Positions 20,815-29,611 are shown, counted from the first letter of the stretch. The stretch: DNA of 64,000 nucleotides from Catalinimonas alkaloidigena (GCF_900100765.1 NZ_FNFO01000010.1:155025-219024); one strand, 5' to 3'. The notes: generated from the letters alone by a model not told the origin. A program made the numbers and translations.

Positions 20815-22847
20815 CGGCTCAGCGGAAGCCAGACCGACATATCTGATTGCCCGCGGTTGCCCCAAGCATAGTACGGAATCAGGCGAACGGAGGCGGGCTT
20901 TGGTTGGCGGGGCGTTACTTCACGGTAAAGCTGATTTTGCCAGGTTGGCTCTTCCAGAAGCTCCGCCTGCCCTTCCAGGCTCATGACCGCACTGCCGTCG
21001 ATCTGCATCCTTTTGGGCTGGAATTTCATTCCGACGGGTAACGCTACATTGGCCATCTTTTCGCCTTGCGGCAGGTCGGTCGACTCCAGGCAGTACACGA
21101 TTGGTCCACGCTTGACGGCCACCTGGTTGCGCGTCTCCTCCACTAGCGGATTGGCTTCGACCAGCTTGGCTTCCATCGGCAGACGCAGTTCGATCACATC
21201 GCCTTTCTTCCACTTCCGGTTCACTTCCGCATACGTTCCCGCCGTGAGGGGCACTTGCTGCGGCTCGCCGTTGATCTGCAACGTAGCGCCCTGGCTCCAG
21301 CCGGGAATGCGCAGGAAAAACGAAAGGTTCTTTTTAGGAGTCTGTTCCAGCGTCAGTCGGATGTTCCCGTCCCAGGGGTACTCTGTCGTTTGGGTCAGTT
21401 TCAACCGCGTGCCGTCAGCCAGCTTGGTGTCCAGCCGATTGCCGCCGTACAGGTTCACCCACACGCCCTGATCCGACACACTGTAGAGGTAGTTGCTGAC
21501 CTCGGCTACGGTACGCACCGCATTCGGCGGGCAGCAGTTGGAGAGGGCAATGTACTCCTGGCGTTGCCCAGCCCACCGCAGCTCGTAAGGCAGGTCCTGA
21601 CTGACGCGCAGCGGGTTGGTGTAGAAGAAGCGTTGGCCATCTAGACTCACGCCCGACAGCACACTGTTGTAAAGGGAGAGTTCAAGTACGTCGGCAAAGC
21701 GGGCTTCGCCGGTTACCTGCAACATGCGCCAGTTCCAAAGCACGTTGCCGATGTTGGCGCACGTCTCGTTATGCGCCGTCAGGTTCGGAAGTTGGTACTC
21801 CCGCCCGTAGGCCTGATGCACCTGCTGGATCTCGCTGGGCTGATACGAGGTTCCCTGCGGGGAGACGCCGTCGTACAACGCGCCACATGCTCCGGTGATG
21901 TACATTTTGTGCTGCATCAGGTCGTCCCAGATGGCATCGAGCGCGTGCATCAGCGAATCTTCACCGGTTTCGGCATATACGTCGGCTACGCCCGCGTAGA
22001 GGTAGTTGGCCCGCACGGCGTGTCCCATGGCTTTGGTCTGCTGCCGGAACGGAACGCGATCCTGGTTATGGTCCGTGCCCACGCCTTCGCCAACCATCCC
22101 ACGAATGTCGATTAGTCTCTGCGCCAGTTCCAGGTACTTCGCATCGTGGGTGGTACGGTACATTTCCACCACGCCCATGTAGTGCGACGGACAGATGGCG
22201 TTGCGTGCCAGCTCGTCGGAAGCACGCTGGTAAAAGTCGTACAGGTAGTCGGTCGCTTTTCGGGCAACGTCCAGCAGCGCGGTTTTGCCCGTCGCCCGGT
22301 AATGCACACAGGCGGCCGTCATCAAGTGGCCCAGGTTATAGGTTTCGAAGTTCAGGCGGTCCTGAAATTCGGTCTGTCCAGCTTCCTGTTTTTTCTGTTC
22401 GATGATGACGGGCGTATGGATGTAGCCATCGGCGCGCTGCGAAGCGGCAATCACCGGGATGATCCGATCCATCAGGGCATCCAGCTTTTCGTCTTTCGTG
22501 AGGGCGTAAGTGTTGGCCATGGCCTCGAACAACTTGTAGAAATCGCCGTCGTGAAAGGGAGGGCCTTCGTGTTCTCCTTGCGCCAACCCCGCTGCAATCT
22601 CAAAGTTCCGGAAGGCATGCGCCACATTCGGATCGCTGTAGATCTCCCACAGATGCGGAATCATGGTATCGCGACACACCTGAAAGCGGTCGGCCCAGAA
22701 ACCCTCGGTCCAGGCCACATCGCCCATGTTGACGCTATGGAGTTGTGCATGGGGACTCGCGGTGGTGTTCACCAGGCTTTTGTCCTGCGCCATCAGCGAC
22801 GCACTAACGAAAAAACAAAATACCAAAACAGAAAAAGGCCGTCTCAT
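20811..22847 (-). CDS. GH127-type beta-L-arabinofuranosidase (DUF1680), secreted
   Basis: Expected to release beta-L-arabinofuranose from pectic or glycoprotein side chains. The protein has 678 residues with a signal peptide (MRRPFSVLVFCFFVSASLMA) and an (alpha/alpha)6 barrel from about residue 40 to 450 (FRNFEIAAGLAQGEHEGPPF, DGDFYKLFEAMANTYALTKD), followed by beta-sandwich domains. The zinc/cysteine active site known from the Bifidobacterium enzyme is intact: Glu361 and Cys363 in HNETCANIGN, and Cys438-Cys439 in NCCPPN. GH146 is a close alternative. It is monocistronic; its stop codon overlaps that of the kinase gene on the other strand, with no room for a separate terminator. Confidence 0.9.
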   Translation of the reverse strand: MRRPFSVLVFCFFVSASLMAQDKSLVNTTASPHAQLHSVNMGDVAWTEGFWADRFQVCRDTMIPHLWEIYSDPNVAHAFRNFEIAAGLAQGEHEGPPFHDGDFYKLFEAMANTYALTKDEKLDALMDRIIPVIAASQRADGYIHTPVIIEQKKQEAGQTEFQDRLNFETYNLGHLMTAACVHYRATGKTALLDVARKATDYLYDFYQRASDELARNAICPSHYMGVVEMYRTTHDAKYLELAQRLIDIRGMVGEGVGTDHNQDRVPFRQQTKAMGHAVRANYLYAGVADVYAETGEDSLMHALDAIWDDLMQHKMYITGACGALYDGVSPQGTSYQPSEIQQVHQAYGREYQLPNLTAHNETCANIGNVLWNWRMLQVTGEARFADVLELSLYNSVLSGVSLDGQRFFYTNPLRVSQDLPYELRWAGQRQEYIALSNCCPPNAVRTVAEVSNYLYSVSDQGVWVNLYGGNRLDTKLADGTRLKLTQTTEYPWDGNIRLTLEQTPKKNLSFFLRIPGWSQGATLQINGEPQQVPLTAGTYAEVNRKWKKGDVIELRLPMEAKLVEANPLVEETRNQVAVKRGPIVYCLESTDLPQGEKMANVALPVGMKFQPKRMQIDGSAVMSLEGQAELLEEPTWQNQLYREVTPRQPKPASVRLIPYYAWGNRGQSDMSVWLPLSR

Positions 22848-23154
22848 AGGGTGCAGGTTTCCGGGTAAGAGACCAAAATCCTCCGGAAATACCCTGCCGA
22901 ATAGGGTAAAACTATCCGCTCCTGAACCATCAGATCATCGGCATTGCCACCATCAATATGATTTTAGCATTAAATAATTGTTATCAAGTCAGAAGAAGAA
23001 AAAATATTGCCCAACTACTCAACTTTTTTTGAAAACGGAGGTGAGATTTTTCAACACCGATGCTCTTCCCTAGCAACACCTAAAAATGTACGAGGACCGA
23101 CAGGTAGCCCTGGAGGTCGTCAATGTTTCATCAACCCATTTAAAACATCAATCT
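22848..23154. other. 307-base divergent intergenic region
   Basis: It lies between the GH127 start and the T9SS cargo start. It is noticeably A+T-rich from about 22950 to 23040 (ATTTTAGCATTAAATAATTG and following), which fits promoter DNA for the rightward gene. No gene, tRNA or repeat is seen. Confidence 0.5.
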
Positions 23155-24216
23155 ATGAAGCGTTTTTCTCTACTGATCTTTTTGTTCTTCATGATGCCCC
23201 TCTATCTGATGGCGCAGACGAACGTTTTGTACGTCTCACGTACAGAAGATGGTGGTGCTTTACCAGTCGGTGATCAGGCTATCGTCAACATGCTCGGAAC
23301 CATGGGCTATACAGTCCAGGCGGTAGATCAGGATACTTATCGTGATGATCGCGAACTCGTAGACGAATCCGTTGATGTTATTGTGCTCAGTGAGTCCATC
23401 TCGTCGAACCGAGCAGTAGCGTTCAGCGATTCGCTTCCTACCTATGCTAAGCCGATCGTGAGCATGGAAGGCTTGGTTTTCCGCGACAACATCTGGGGTC
23501 CTCTAACGCAGTATGAAGAAACAGGACAGTTTCTTAAAAATGGCAGAGGTCCTAACCTGCCATCACTCGCCCATTACTCCAATACGGTCATCAACGCCGA
23601 CCATCCGCTTTTCGAAGGCACCAGCATCGATGCAGGAGAAACGTTTGCGTGGGCAACACAATCTAGTGAAGACACATTGCCAGAAGTCGCTTATTTCTAT
23701 ATCGACAACTATTACGCTAACGCTACTACCCTGGCGGTGGTACCAGGTGAAGTTGGCCAAGGCGATGGCTACCCTACACTCGTAGCGGTTGAACCTGGAG
23801 ATGAAAATGATCCAGACAATCCGTTTATGTACCGGGCTGTAGTATGGGGAGTATACAGCACTGGCTACACCACACTGACAGAGGACTTCTACACGATCTT
23901 AGGCAATGCTATTGACTGGGTAACTGAGGTGCCTACTTCAATCAAATCGGACCTGCTGGCCGGACAAGCCCTGCGCGCTTACCCGAACCCGTTCCGCCAG
24001 TCGACGACCATTTCGTTCTCGACCAGCAAAGCTGCTGACATCGAGATGCGTGTCTTCAACCAACTGGGTCAGGAAGTGGCTCGTCAGAACGAGTTCTTCA
24101 CCGCCGGTAAAGGTGAAATGAAATTCCAGAGCAGCGGCATGAAATCAGGCATGTACTACTACAGCCTTTACGCCGACGGCCTGCTGGCCGGCACTGGAAA
24201 AATGATGGTGCAGTAA
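23155..24216 (+). CDS. Secreted T9SS cargo protein of unknown function
   Basis: A 353-residue protein exported by the type IX system. The ATG at 23155 gives a proper signal peptide (MKRFSLLIFLFFMMPLYLMA); the in-frame start at 23086 would add 23 unrelated residues. The mature part begins with a Rossmann-like segment (NVLYVSRTEDGGALPVGDQA, LGTMGYTVQAVDQDTY, VDVIVLSESISSNRAV) resembling repeats found in secreted Bacteroidota adhesins and glutamine-amidotransferase-like folds. The last about 80 residues are a type A sorting domain (LRAYPNPFRQSTTISFSTS, IEMRVFNQLGQEVARQNEFF, SGMYYYSLYADGLLAGTGKM). No catalytic residues are recognised. Its G+C content is a little lower than that of the neighbours. 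A strong terminator follows. Confidence 0.85.
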   Translation: MKRFSLLIFLFFMMPLYLMAQTNVLYVSRTEDGGALPVGDQAIVNMLGTMGYTVQAVDQDTYRDDRELVDESVDVIVLSESISSNRAVAFSDSLPTYAKPIVSMEGLVFRDNIWGPLTQYEETGQFLKNGRGPNLPSLAHYSNTVINADHPLFEGTSIDAGETFAWATQSSEDTLPEVAYFYIDNYYANATTLAVVPGEVGQGDGYPTLVAVEPGDENDPDNPFMYRAVVWGVYSTGYTTLTEDFYTILGNAIDWVTEVPTSIKSDLLAGQALRAYPNPFRQSTTISFSTSKAADIEMRVFNQLGQEVARQNEFFTAGKGEMKFQSSGMKSGMYYYSLYADGLLAGTGKMMVQ

Positions 24217-24237
24217 TTTGGATTAGATAGCTCGATC

Positions 24238-24273
24238 AAAGAAGGCCGATGTAGCGATACGTCGGCCTTCTTT
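24238..24273 (+). terminator. Rho-independent terminator after the T9SS cargo gene
   Basis: AAAGAAGGCCGA (24238-24249) pairs perfectly with TCGGCCTTCTTT (24262-24273) across a 12-base loop; the descending arm ends in TTCTTT. It starts 21 bases after the stop codon at 24216. Confidence 0.9.
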
Positions 24274-24307
24274 ATGTTTGTGCCTGATGGGAGAACGGCC
24301 CAGTGAT

Positions 24308-24763
24308 ATGAAAAGCGTGCGCCTTGATCTTCTGTGCTGGCTGACGGGCCTGGGTTTGTTCCTTTGGAGCGCAGTCGTATGCCCTTCGGCAGCCCTCGAC
24401 CTCCAGTTTCATGATGTCTATTTTGTAGCCCGGCTCTCGGATCTGTCTGTAGCCTACGGGATTTGGTTTGCGTTGGCCGGAGGCGTTTACTTCCTCTTCA
24501 GGAAGCTCCGTAGCCCCTTGCGCCCACACTTGGGGTCCCTCCATGTGGGCTTGTCCACCGCAGCAGCACTCGGTGTGTGGGGGCTATTATGCTCGCCCGC
24601 GCTCAGTGGCATCGTGAGGCGTTATGACTCGCTTGCACCTGGCAGTCTTTCTGCATCCTATTCGCTTCTTTATCTGCTTCTCGGTGCCACCGCCCTCTTT
24701 CTGGTGGGGCAACTGCTGTTTGTCATCAACGTGATAGGCGCGTTGGTGCGAGGCAAGCGGTAG
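24308..24763 (+). CDS. Small membrane protein resembling a fragment of heme-copper oxidase subunit I
   Basis: 151 residues from the ATG at 24308 (a TTG at 24278 and an ATG at 24287 are also in frame). It has four hydrophobic segments: LDLLCWLTGLGLFLWSAVV, VAYGIWFALAGGVYFLF, GLSTAAALGVWGLLCSP and SYSLLYLLLGATALFLVGQL. The segment DLQFHDVYFVARLSDLSVAY resembles the conserved DIQLHDTYFVVAHFHYV region of cytochrome oxidase subunit I, followed as in that family by a helix ending in FLFRK. The histidines that ligate heme in the oxidase are absent after DVYFV. Similar mini-proteins occur in Bacteroidota; their role is not known to me. Its stop abuts the stop of the next gene on the minus strand. Confidence 0.65.
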   Translation: MKSVRLDLLCWLTGLGLFLWSAVVCPSAALDLQFHDVYFVARLSDLSVAYGIWFALAGGVYFLFRKLRSPLRPHLGSLHVGLSTAAALGVWGLLCSPALSGIVRRYDSLAPGSLSASYSLLYLLLGATALFLVGQLLFVINVIGALVRGKR

Positions 24764-27064
24764 TTACTCTTCCCACAGGTTCACCACATCCTTCGTGCGG
24801 GACTCGGGCAGTACCTTTAACGACACGAGTGTGCCATCTTTGACCATCCCCTCCACAGTGGTCTGATAAGGCGCATGGAGTTTAAAATGCACGTCCCAGT
24901 CTTGGGGCCAGGCGGGCAGAAGCATGATTTTCTCGCCGTCGGTTTGCAGCAGCATTTCCTGCAAGCCGATCATCCCCGAGCCGCCCCAGTTGTGGTCGGG
25001 CACCCAATCGAAGCCCGGCCCCCAGAACGCCGGAAAGCGCCGACCGGAGTCGCCCAACTTTAGTTTGGTGAGTCGTGCCGCTTCGTCGGTCAGGCCGAGG
25101 CGGGCCGCAAAAATGTTGTCTTGTTTCCACCCGACGTGGCTGCGGAACTTGAGCGCGTCGGGGTCGTAGGCCCAGGTATTCCGCGCGATTTCCAGGTCGG
25201 GTTTGCCCACCCCGTAGATGCCCCACGGAAAAACGGGGTAGAGTTGCGGCACTTCCGTGTTGTTGACCCGCGCCCATACCTGCGCCGGGGCAATGGTCCG
25301 GTGTCCGTCCACCTCCCGAAAGGCCAGCGGCGGAATCCGTGTCGCCATCTCCTCCGCCCACGTCCGTTGCTCTGGGGTCAGGTACGATTCCGGCAAAGCC
25401 AGCAGACTTTCGAGCACCGTCCGCAGGGCCGCACTGGTCGAGGACGCGTTGTAGGTCATCTTGTAGGTTTCGACCGCCGAACCGGGATAGAGGATCAGGT
25501 GCCCATCGCCGTCCAGCGCCTTGCTGCCCCGTTGCCGGGCGAGGGACTGGTAGTGCTCGTCGAAGAAGCGGAGGCAACTCTCGATCAGCGGCAGGTACTC
25601 GGTGATGTCCTGAGCGGCGTAGCGTTGAGTTTCCAGAAGCATCTGGCAAAACTCCAGCACCGTATCCCACTCGTATTCCAGCCACGCGTTGTACTGCAAC
25701 CCCGGATCGAAATCTGCCGGTCGTTCCCACCCGTATTCCGCGGGATTGGGCAGACCGTAATTCTCCAGTTGCTCCGTAAAACACGCCCCCCCGTGTCCCC
25801 AGTAGACTTCGCTCCGCAGCTCGGCATTGCGCAGGGCACGGTGGTAAAATTCGAACTGCGGACGCATCATGGCCCAATCCCCGCTTTTCAGCATCGGCCA
25901 GTAAACGAGGCGTTGGTTCTGGGCGGTCATGGTGCCCCCGCCCCAGTTCCGGTGATCGGGTGTCGCGCGGATCGTAGAGTCGGTCAGCGACGGATCGTAG
26001 GTGAACAGCCCACCGTTGAACTTAGTCGGCACGTCGCCGAAGGCATTGCAGCCGAGCAGGTAGCGAAAAAGCTGGTAATTCCGCCCGACCTGCCAGGCCG
26101 TATCACTCGGGTTGGCCTGAACGGGCTGGACGAACACGAAGCTCCGGTTCCAGTAGTCGTGCCACCAGTCGCGGGTCGCGGTCCACGCCTTGCGCGCCGA
26201 CACCTGCCCCGCTTCTTTCACCACGCTTTCCAGTCCCGCTTGCCAATCGGCCTGCGTTTCGGTCTGGTCGACGTGCAGGAACAGTTCCAGTTGATGCGAA
26301 CGCGTTGCCCCGGTGCTGGTCAGTCGCCAGCCCTGAAAGTCGGTATCGAGGTAGGTGCCAGTGTAGGTGCCGGCGGGCTCCATTTTTCGACCACGCAGCA
26401 CGCCACCGAAGGTGAGGTGTTTCAGCGGATTGAACAGTTCCCCTTTCACGGAATCCAGCTGCTGCCGGTGCACCGTTACGTCGAATACGGTCGTCTCCCG
26501 GTTCCGGTGATAGAACTGTACCGCGTTACCCTGAAAATCAATGGAATCCTGATACGTAGTCACTTCGACGGGTGCCCACTTGTACGACGTCGCATTCTTG
26601 GCTTTGCCTTCCACTGCGCGGTCGTGGTGTCGCCAGCTCTCGTAGCTCGCCTCCGCCTGTAGTGGTTGTTTACTTGCCACGTCTACGTGCACCACCGGCC
26701 GGAACACATCGACCCAGACGTGCACCTGCGTACCGTCGTTCCCCGTCAGATAAATCGAGCCATCCGCCAGCCGAAGCTCCTGCCGAAACGTTTCGCCCGC
26801 AAACGGATTGGGTTCCAGTTGCAGCCGGACGCGCCCCATTTTCAGGAACATGTTGTTCTCGTCGAACGTCCCGCTCCGCGACACGTACAGCAGCACCTCC
26901 CCTTCTTCCACCCACACGTTCAGTCCCACATCCCCGCCCCCGCACGGCATCGACTCCCCGGAATGCTGGCTTTGCGTCGTCCAAACCGGATGGTACTGAC
27001 TCAATTCGGCAGGCTGCGCAAAGGCAAAGAAAGGAAGGAGGAACAGGAGGAGGTGTTTGAGCAT
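24764..27064 (-). CDS. DUF5703-type (alpha/alpha)6 putative glycoside hydrolase, secreted
   Basis: A 766-residue secreted protein from the ATG at 27064 (signal MLKHLLLFLLPFFAFAQ); the ATG at 27103 would put a non-signal stretch in front. The N-terminal beta-sandwich begins with YHPVWTTQSQHSGESMPCGG and GDVGLNVWVEEGEVLLYVSR, a layout resembling the N-terminal domain of GH95 and of DUF5703 proteins. A helical-toroid part follows (about 330-640; FRYLLGCNAFGDVPTKFNGG, DHRNWGGGTMTAQNQRLVYW, YAWERPADF-like turns), then a C-terminal sandwich (LLPAWPQDWDVHFKLHAPYQ). Catalytic residues cannot be assigned. Presence in a pectin locus suggests a glycosidase of unassigned specificity. Confidence 0.65.
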   Translation of the reverse strand: MLKHLLLFLLPFFAFAQPAELSQYHPVWTTQSQHSGESMPCGGGDVGLNVWVEEGEVLLYVSRSGTFDENNMFLKMGRVRLQLEPNPFAGETFRQELRLADGSIYLTGNDGTQVHVWVDVFRPVVHVDVASKQPLQAEASYESWRHHDRAVEGKAKNATSYKWAPVEVTTYQDSIDFQGNAVQFYHRNRETTVFDVTVHRQQLDSVKGELFNPLKHLTFGGVLRGRKMEPAGTYTGTYLDTDFQGWRLTSTGATRSHQLELFLHVDQTETQADWQAGLESVVKEAGQVSARKAWTATRDWWHDYWNRSFVFVQPVQANPSDTAWQVGRNYQLFRYLLGCNAFGDVPTKFNGGLFTYDPSLTDSTIRATPDHRNWGGGTMTAQNQRLVYWPMLKSGDWAMMRPQFEFYHRALRNAELRSEVYWGHGGACFTEQLENYGLPNPAEYGWERPADFDPGLQYNAWLEYEWDTVLEFCQMLLETQRYAAQDITEYLPLIESCLRFFDEHYQSLARQRGSKALDGDGHLILYPGSAVETYKMTYNASSTSAALRTVLESLLALPESYLTPEQRTWAEEMATRIPPLAFREVDGHRTIAPAQVWARVNNTEVPQLYPVFPWGIYGVGKPDLEIARNTWAYDPDALKFRSHVGWKQDNIFAARLGLTDEAARLTKLKLGDSGRRFPAFWGPGFDWVPDHNWGGSGMIGLQEMLLQTDGEKIMLLPAWPQDWDVHFKLHAPYQTTVEGMVKDGTLVSLKVLPESRTKDVVNLWEE

Positions 27065-27144
27065 GGGTGGGTAGTATGAGAACCGACTGCATTTTATGAT
27101 CAATTTCGAGATCGGTCGGTGGTGGTAGATTTAAGTTAGGGTGG

Positions 27145-27199
27145 CAGGAAGCCAAGGCTTCCCTGTGTCCGTTTAGCTTCAGGTTGTACCTGAAGCCAG
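27145..27199. repeat. RAYT-associated repeat, partial left copy
   Basis: It contains the last two hairpins of the full unit: GGAAGCCAAGGCTTCC and GCTTCAGGT-TGT-ACCTGAAGC, closing with CAG. It matches the 3' half of the copies at 27248-27370 and 28015-28138. Confidence 0.85.
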
Positions 27200-27247
27200 T
27201 AAAGGATTAACCGGGGGAAGAACCACCCCGTTGCGACAAACTCTATC

Positions 27248-27370
27248 TGGCTTAAGATTGTATCTTAAGCCTTTCGACACAAGGAAGTTTTTAACTTCCT
27301 GCACGTCTCTTGTTTAGGAAGCCACAGGTTCCTCTGTGCTCGTTCAGCTTCAGGTACAACCTGAAGCCAG
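27248..27370. repeat. RAYT-associated four-hairpin repeat, left full copy
   Basis: Four hairpins in a row: GGCTTAAGAT-TGT-ATCTTAAGCC, AGGAAGTT-TTT-AACTTCCT, GGAAGCCACAGGTTCC and GCTTCAGGT-ACA-ACCTGAAGC. It is a direct repeat of 28015-28138 with scattered differences. It ends 39 bases before the transposase ATG. Confidence 0.9.
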
Positions 27371-27409
27371 GACTGTATCTTGTGAGTGTACTTTGTTTTA
27401 CTCGTTATT

Positions 27410-27961
27410 ATGCCTTCCAAGTACGCCATTCGTGATCACCAAGCGCCGCACTTTATCACTTTTGCGACGGTGCGCTGGATTGACGCCCTTTCCCGCCCCT
27501 ACCAGAAAGAGGTGGTCCTCGATAGCCTGCGGTATTGCCAGCAACACAAAGGCTTACGGCTGTTCGCTTACGTCATCATGAGCAACCACGTTCATCTGAT
27601 CGCGGCCGCTGCCGACAATTTTTCCCTCTCCAATATCCTTCGTGACCTGAAACGCCATACCAGTCGTCAGCTACTCGACTTGCTGCAAAACGATTTGCAG
27701 GAAAGTCGCCGGGACTGGATGCTCTGGCTTTGCCAGGAAGCTGCCGCTCGTAACTCCAATAATCAGTTATACCAGTTTTGGCAACAGGACAATCACCCGA
27801 TTGAGCTTTCCACCAACACCATGATGGACCAAAGATTGGAATACCTTCATCAGAATCCGGTACGCGCTGGCCTAGTCCGCGAGCCGGAGCATTACGTTTA
27901 CAGCAGTGCCCTCGACTACGCAGGCGGCAAAGGCTTACTTCCCATCGAATTTTTAGAGTAA
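27410..27961 (+). CDS. REP-associated tyrosine transposase (RAYT, Y1/HUH family)
   Basis: A single-strand DNA transposase of the IS200/Y1 superfamily thought to move or maintain REP palindromes. The 183 residues are taken from the ATG at 27410 (a GTG at 27386 is also in frame). The HUH motif is His60-Val-His62 in VIMSNHVHLIA, and the catalytic tyrosine is probably Tyr145 in QRLEYLHQNPVRAGLV. Also typical are DHQAPHFITFATVRWIDALS at the start and LSNILRDLKRHTSRQLL after the HUH motif. Direct four-hairpin repeats flank the gene on both sides. It interrupts a run of minus-strand genes between the DUF5703 gene and the esterase gene. No tnpB, terminal repeat ends or target duplication of a complete IS were seen. 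Confidence 0.92.
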   Translation: MPSKYAIRDHQAPHFITFATVRWIDALSRPYQKEVVLDSLRYCQQHKGLRLFAYVIMSNHVHLIAAAADNFSLSNILRDLKRHTSRQLLDLLQNDLQESRRDWMLWLCQEAAARNSNNQLYQFWQQDNHPIELSTNTMMDQRLEYLHQNPVRAGLVREPEHYVYSSALDYAGGKGLLPIEFLE

Positions 27962-28014
27962 CTTAATGTTTGACTGTTTCTACCTCTCTTTTTTATTTTT
28001 ATTAACTACACTCC

Positions 28015-28138
28015 TGGCTTAAGATTTTATCTTGAGCCACACGAACACAAGGAAGTTTTTAACTTCCTACACATCTCTTGATCAGGAAGCCACAGGCTTC
28101 CCTGTGTCGGTTAAGCTTCAGGTGCAACCTGAAGCCAG
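28015..28138. repeat. RAYT-associated four-hairpin repeat, right full copy
   Basis: It has the same order of hairpins as 27248-27370: GGCTTAAGATTTTATCTTGAGCC, AGGAAGTT-TTT-AACTTCCT, GGAAGCCACAGGCTTCC and GCTTCAGGT-GCA-ACCTGAAGC. It begins 54 bases after the transposase stop. Confidence 0.9.
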
Positions 28139-28171
28139 TAAATGAACCACTCCGTCGCTACACATCAGTCC

Positions 28172-29596
28172 TCATTTCTCCTCCCAGTCGTCGGTGCGGA
28201 AGGAGGAGACTGGCAGGCCGTCGGTGCCGAAGAGCTCGCCGACGATGAAGTCTTTGAACGCGTACCGGACGGCGACCGGGTTTTGCACCATGGGCGACGA
28301 GACGGCGATGCTGCCGCGTTGCAAAATGGCCTGTGCCGGGTAGAAAATCTGGTCTTCCCCGGCAATCTCAAATTGGGTCAGGGGCTTGCCGTAGGTCGTC
28401 AGGCCGTTCGACGGATTAGAGAACTTCACTTCCACCGTGCTGCCTTTTACTTCCATCGCCTCGTAGGTCGGGCTGGCGTACCCGATGCCTTCGATGCCGT
28501 AGGTCTTCGCCAGTGCCCAATAGGCCAGCCGGTGCCCGCCCACCTGTTTATTCGCGGGGTGGATGATGTCTTCCTCGCCGATGTCCATCAACACGGCCAT
28601 CCCGCTGTTTGGAATCACCGCTTCCACCTTGCGTTGGGCATCGCGGAGGTACGCCGAATTGGCCGGATCGTCGGCCCACGGCTGGTCATAATTGTATGGG
28701 GCAATCTGCGCGTAGTAGAACGGAAATTCACCCTGCCCCCAGCGGGTGCGCCACTCCTGCACCAGCGCCGGAAACAAAGTTTCGTACTGCTTTGCGCGGT
28801 CGGCGTTCGATTCGCCCTGGTACCAGATCACGCCGCGCATTCCGTACCCGATGATCGGATGGATCATGCCGTTGTAGAGCGTGGTCGGCGTCCGGTTCCG
28901 CACCTTGATTGAATCGTCTTTGCCCGGAATGCTAACGTCAGGAAAGGGTTTGAGCGACAGGGGCGTCATCCAGGCCTCGGCCGTGGAGCCTCCCCAACTC
29001 GTGTGGATCAGCCCGACGGGCACGTCCAGGATTTCCTGCAACAAACTCCCAAAGTAATAGGCCGTCGCGGAGAAGTCGGCGACCGCGGCGGGACCGGCAA
29101 CCTCCCACGCCGAAGGTTTGCTGTTTTCCTGCGGCTCGGTCCACGACGAGCGCGGCACGGTGTAGAGACGCAGCTGATCGTTCTTTGAATGCAGGATGGT
29201 TTCGTTCGCCCCAAGGATCGGTTGGTTTGGATATCCTCGTAAGGGCATCTCCATGTTCGACTGTCCGGAACAGACCCACACCTCCCCGATCAGGACGTTG
29301 TGCAGCGTAGCGGGCGTGCCGTCGCTGACCACTAGGTCGTACGGTCCACCGGCGGCGGGCGTCTGGATCTTCACCCGCCAGGCTCCTTTGCGGTCGGCTT
29401 TGACTTTGTAGGTTTTACCGTCCCAAGAGGGCGTCACTGTGACTTGCGCACCGGCATCGGCCCATCCCCAGACGGGCACTTCCCCTTCGCGTTGCAACAC
29501 CATGTTGTCGGTGAACAGCGAAGGAAACCGAACTTCCGCCCGCAGGGAAAGGGGAAGCAGTACAAAAAGGAAAAAAAGAGAACGTGTTCGTATCAT
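28172..29596 (-). CDS. Sialate-O-acetylesterase-like SGNH carbohydrate esterase, secreted
   Basis: Expected to remove O-acetyl groups from sugars. The protein has 474 residues from the ATG at 29596 (signal MIRTRSLFFLFVLLPLSLRA); longer in-frame starts to 29716 would translate repeat DNA. An N-terminal sandwich (FPSLFTDNMVLQREGEVPVW) precedes the SGNH domain, with blocks VWVCSGQSNMEMP (nucleophile serine), HTSWGGSTAEAW, GVIWYQGESNA and a terminal GEEDIIHPANKQ carrying the aspartate and histidine. It lies downstream of the symporter and aldolase genes, which suggests one catabolic unit. In this locus it more likely acts on acetylated pectic sugars or keto acids than on animal sialic acid. Confidence 0.88.
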   Translation of the reverse strand: MIRTRSLFFLFVLLPLSLRAEVRFPSLFTDNMVLQREGEVPVWGWADAGAQVTVTPSWDGKTYKVKADRKGAWRVKIQTPAAGGPYDLVVSDGTPATLHNVLIGEVWVCSGQSNMEMPLRGYPNQPILGANETILHSKNDQLRLYTVPRSSWTEPQENSKPSAWEVAGPAAVADFSATAYYFGSLLQEILDVPVGLIHTSWGGSTAEAWMTPLSLKPFPDVSIPGKDDSIKVRNRTPTTLYNGMIHPIIGYGMRGVIWYQGESNADRAKQYETLFPALVQEWRTRWGQGEFPFYYAQIAPYNYDQPWADDPANSAYLRDAQRKVEAVIPNSGMAVLMDIGEEDIIHPANKQVGGHRLAYWALAKTYGIEGIGYASPTYEAMEVKGSTVEVKFSNPSNGLTTYGKPLTQFEIAGEDQIFYPAQAILQRGSIAVSSPMVQNPVAVRYAFKDFIVGELFGTDGLPVSSFRTDDWEEK

Positions 29597-29611
29597 GTGT
29601 TTGACTATTCT

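Noticed and set aside
27145-28138. Possible CRISPR-like array around the RAYT gene
   Set aside because: The repeats are long, palindromic, few and unevenly spaced, with no spacers or cas genes; they fit REP elements.
27248-28138. Complete IS200/IS605 insertion sequence
   Set aside because: Only the Y1 protein is present, it is of the RAYT type, and no tnpB or left/right end structure is visible.
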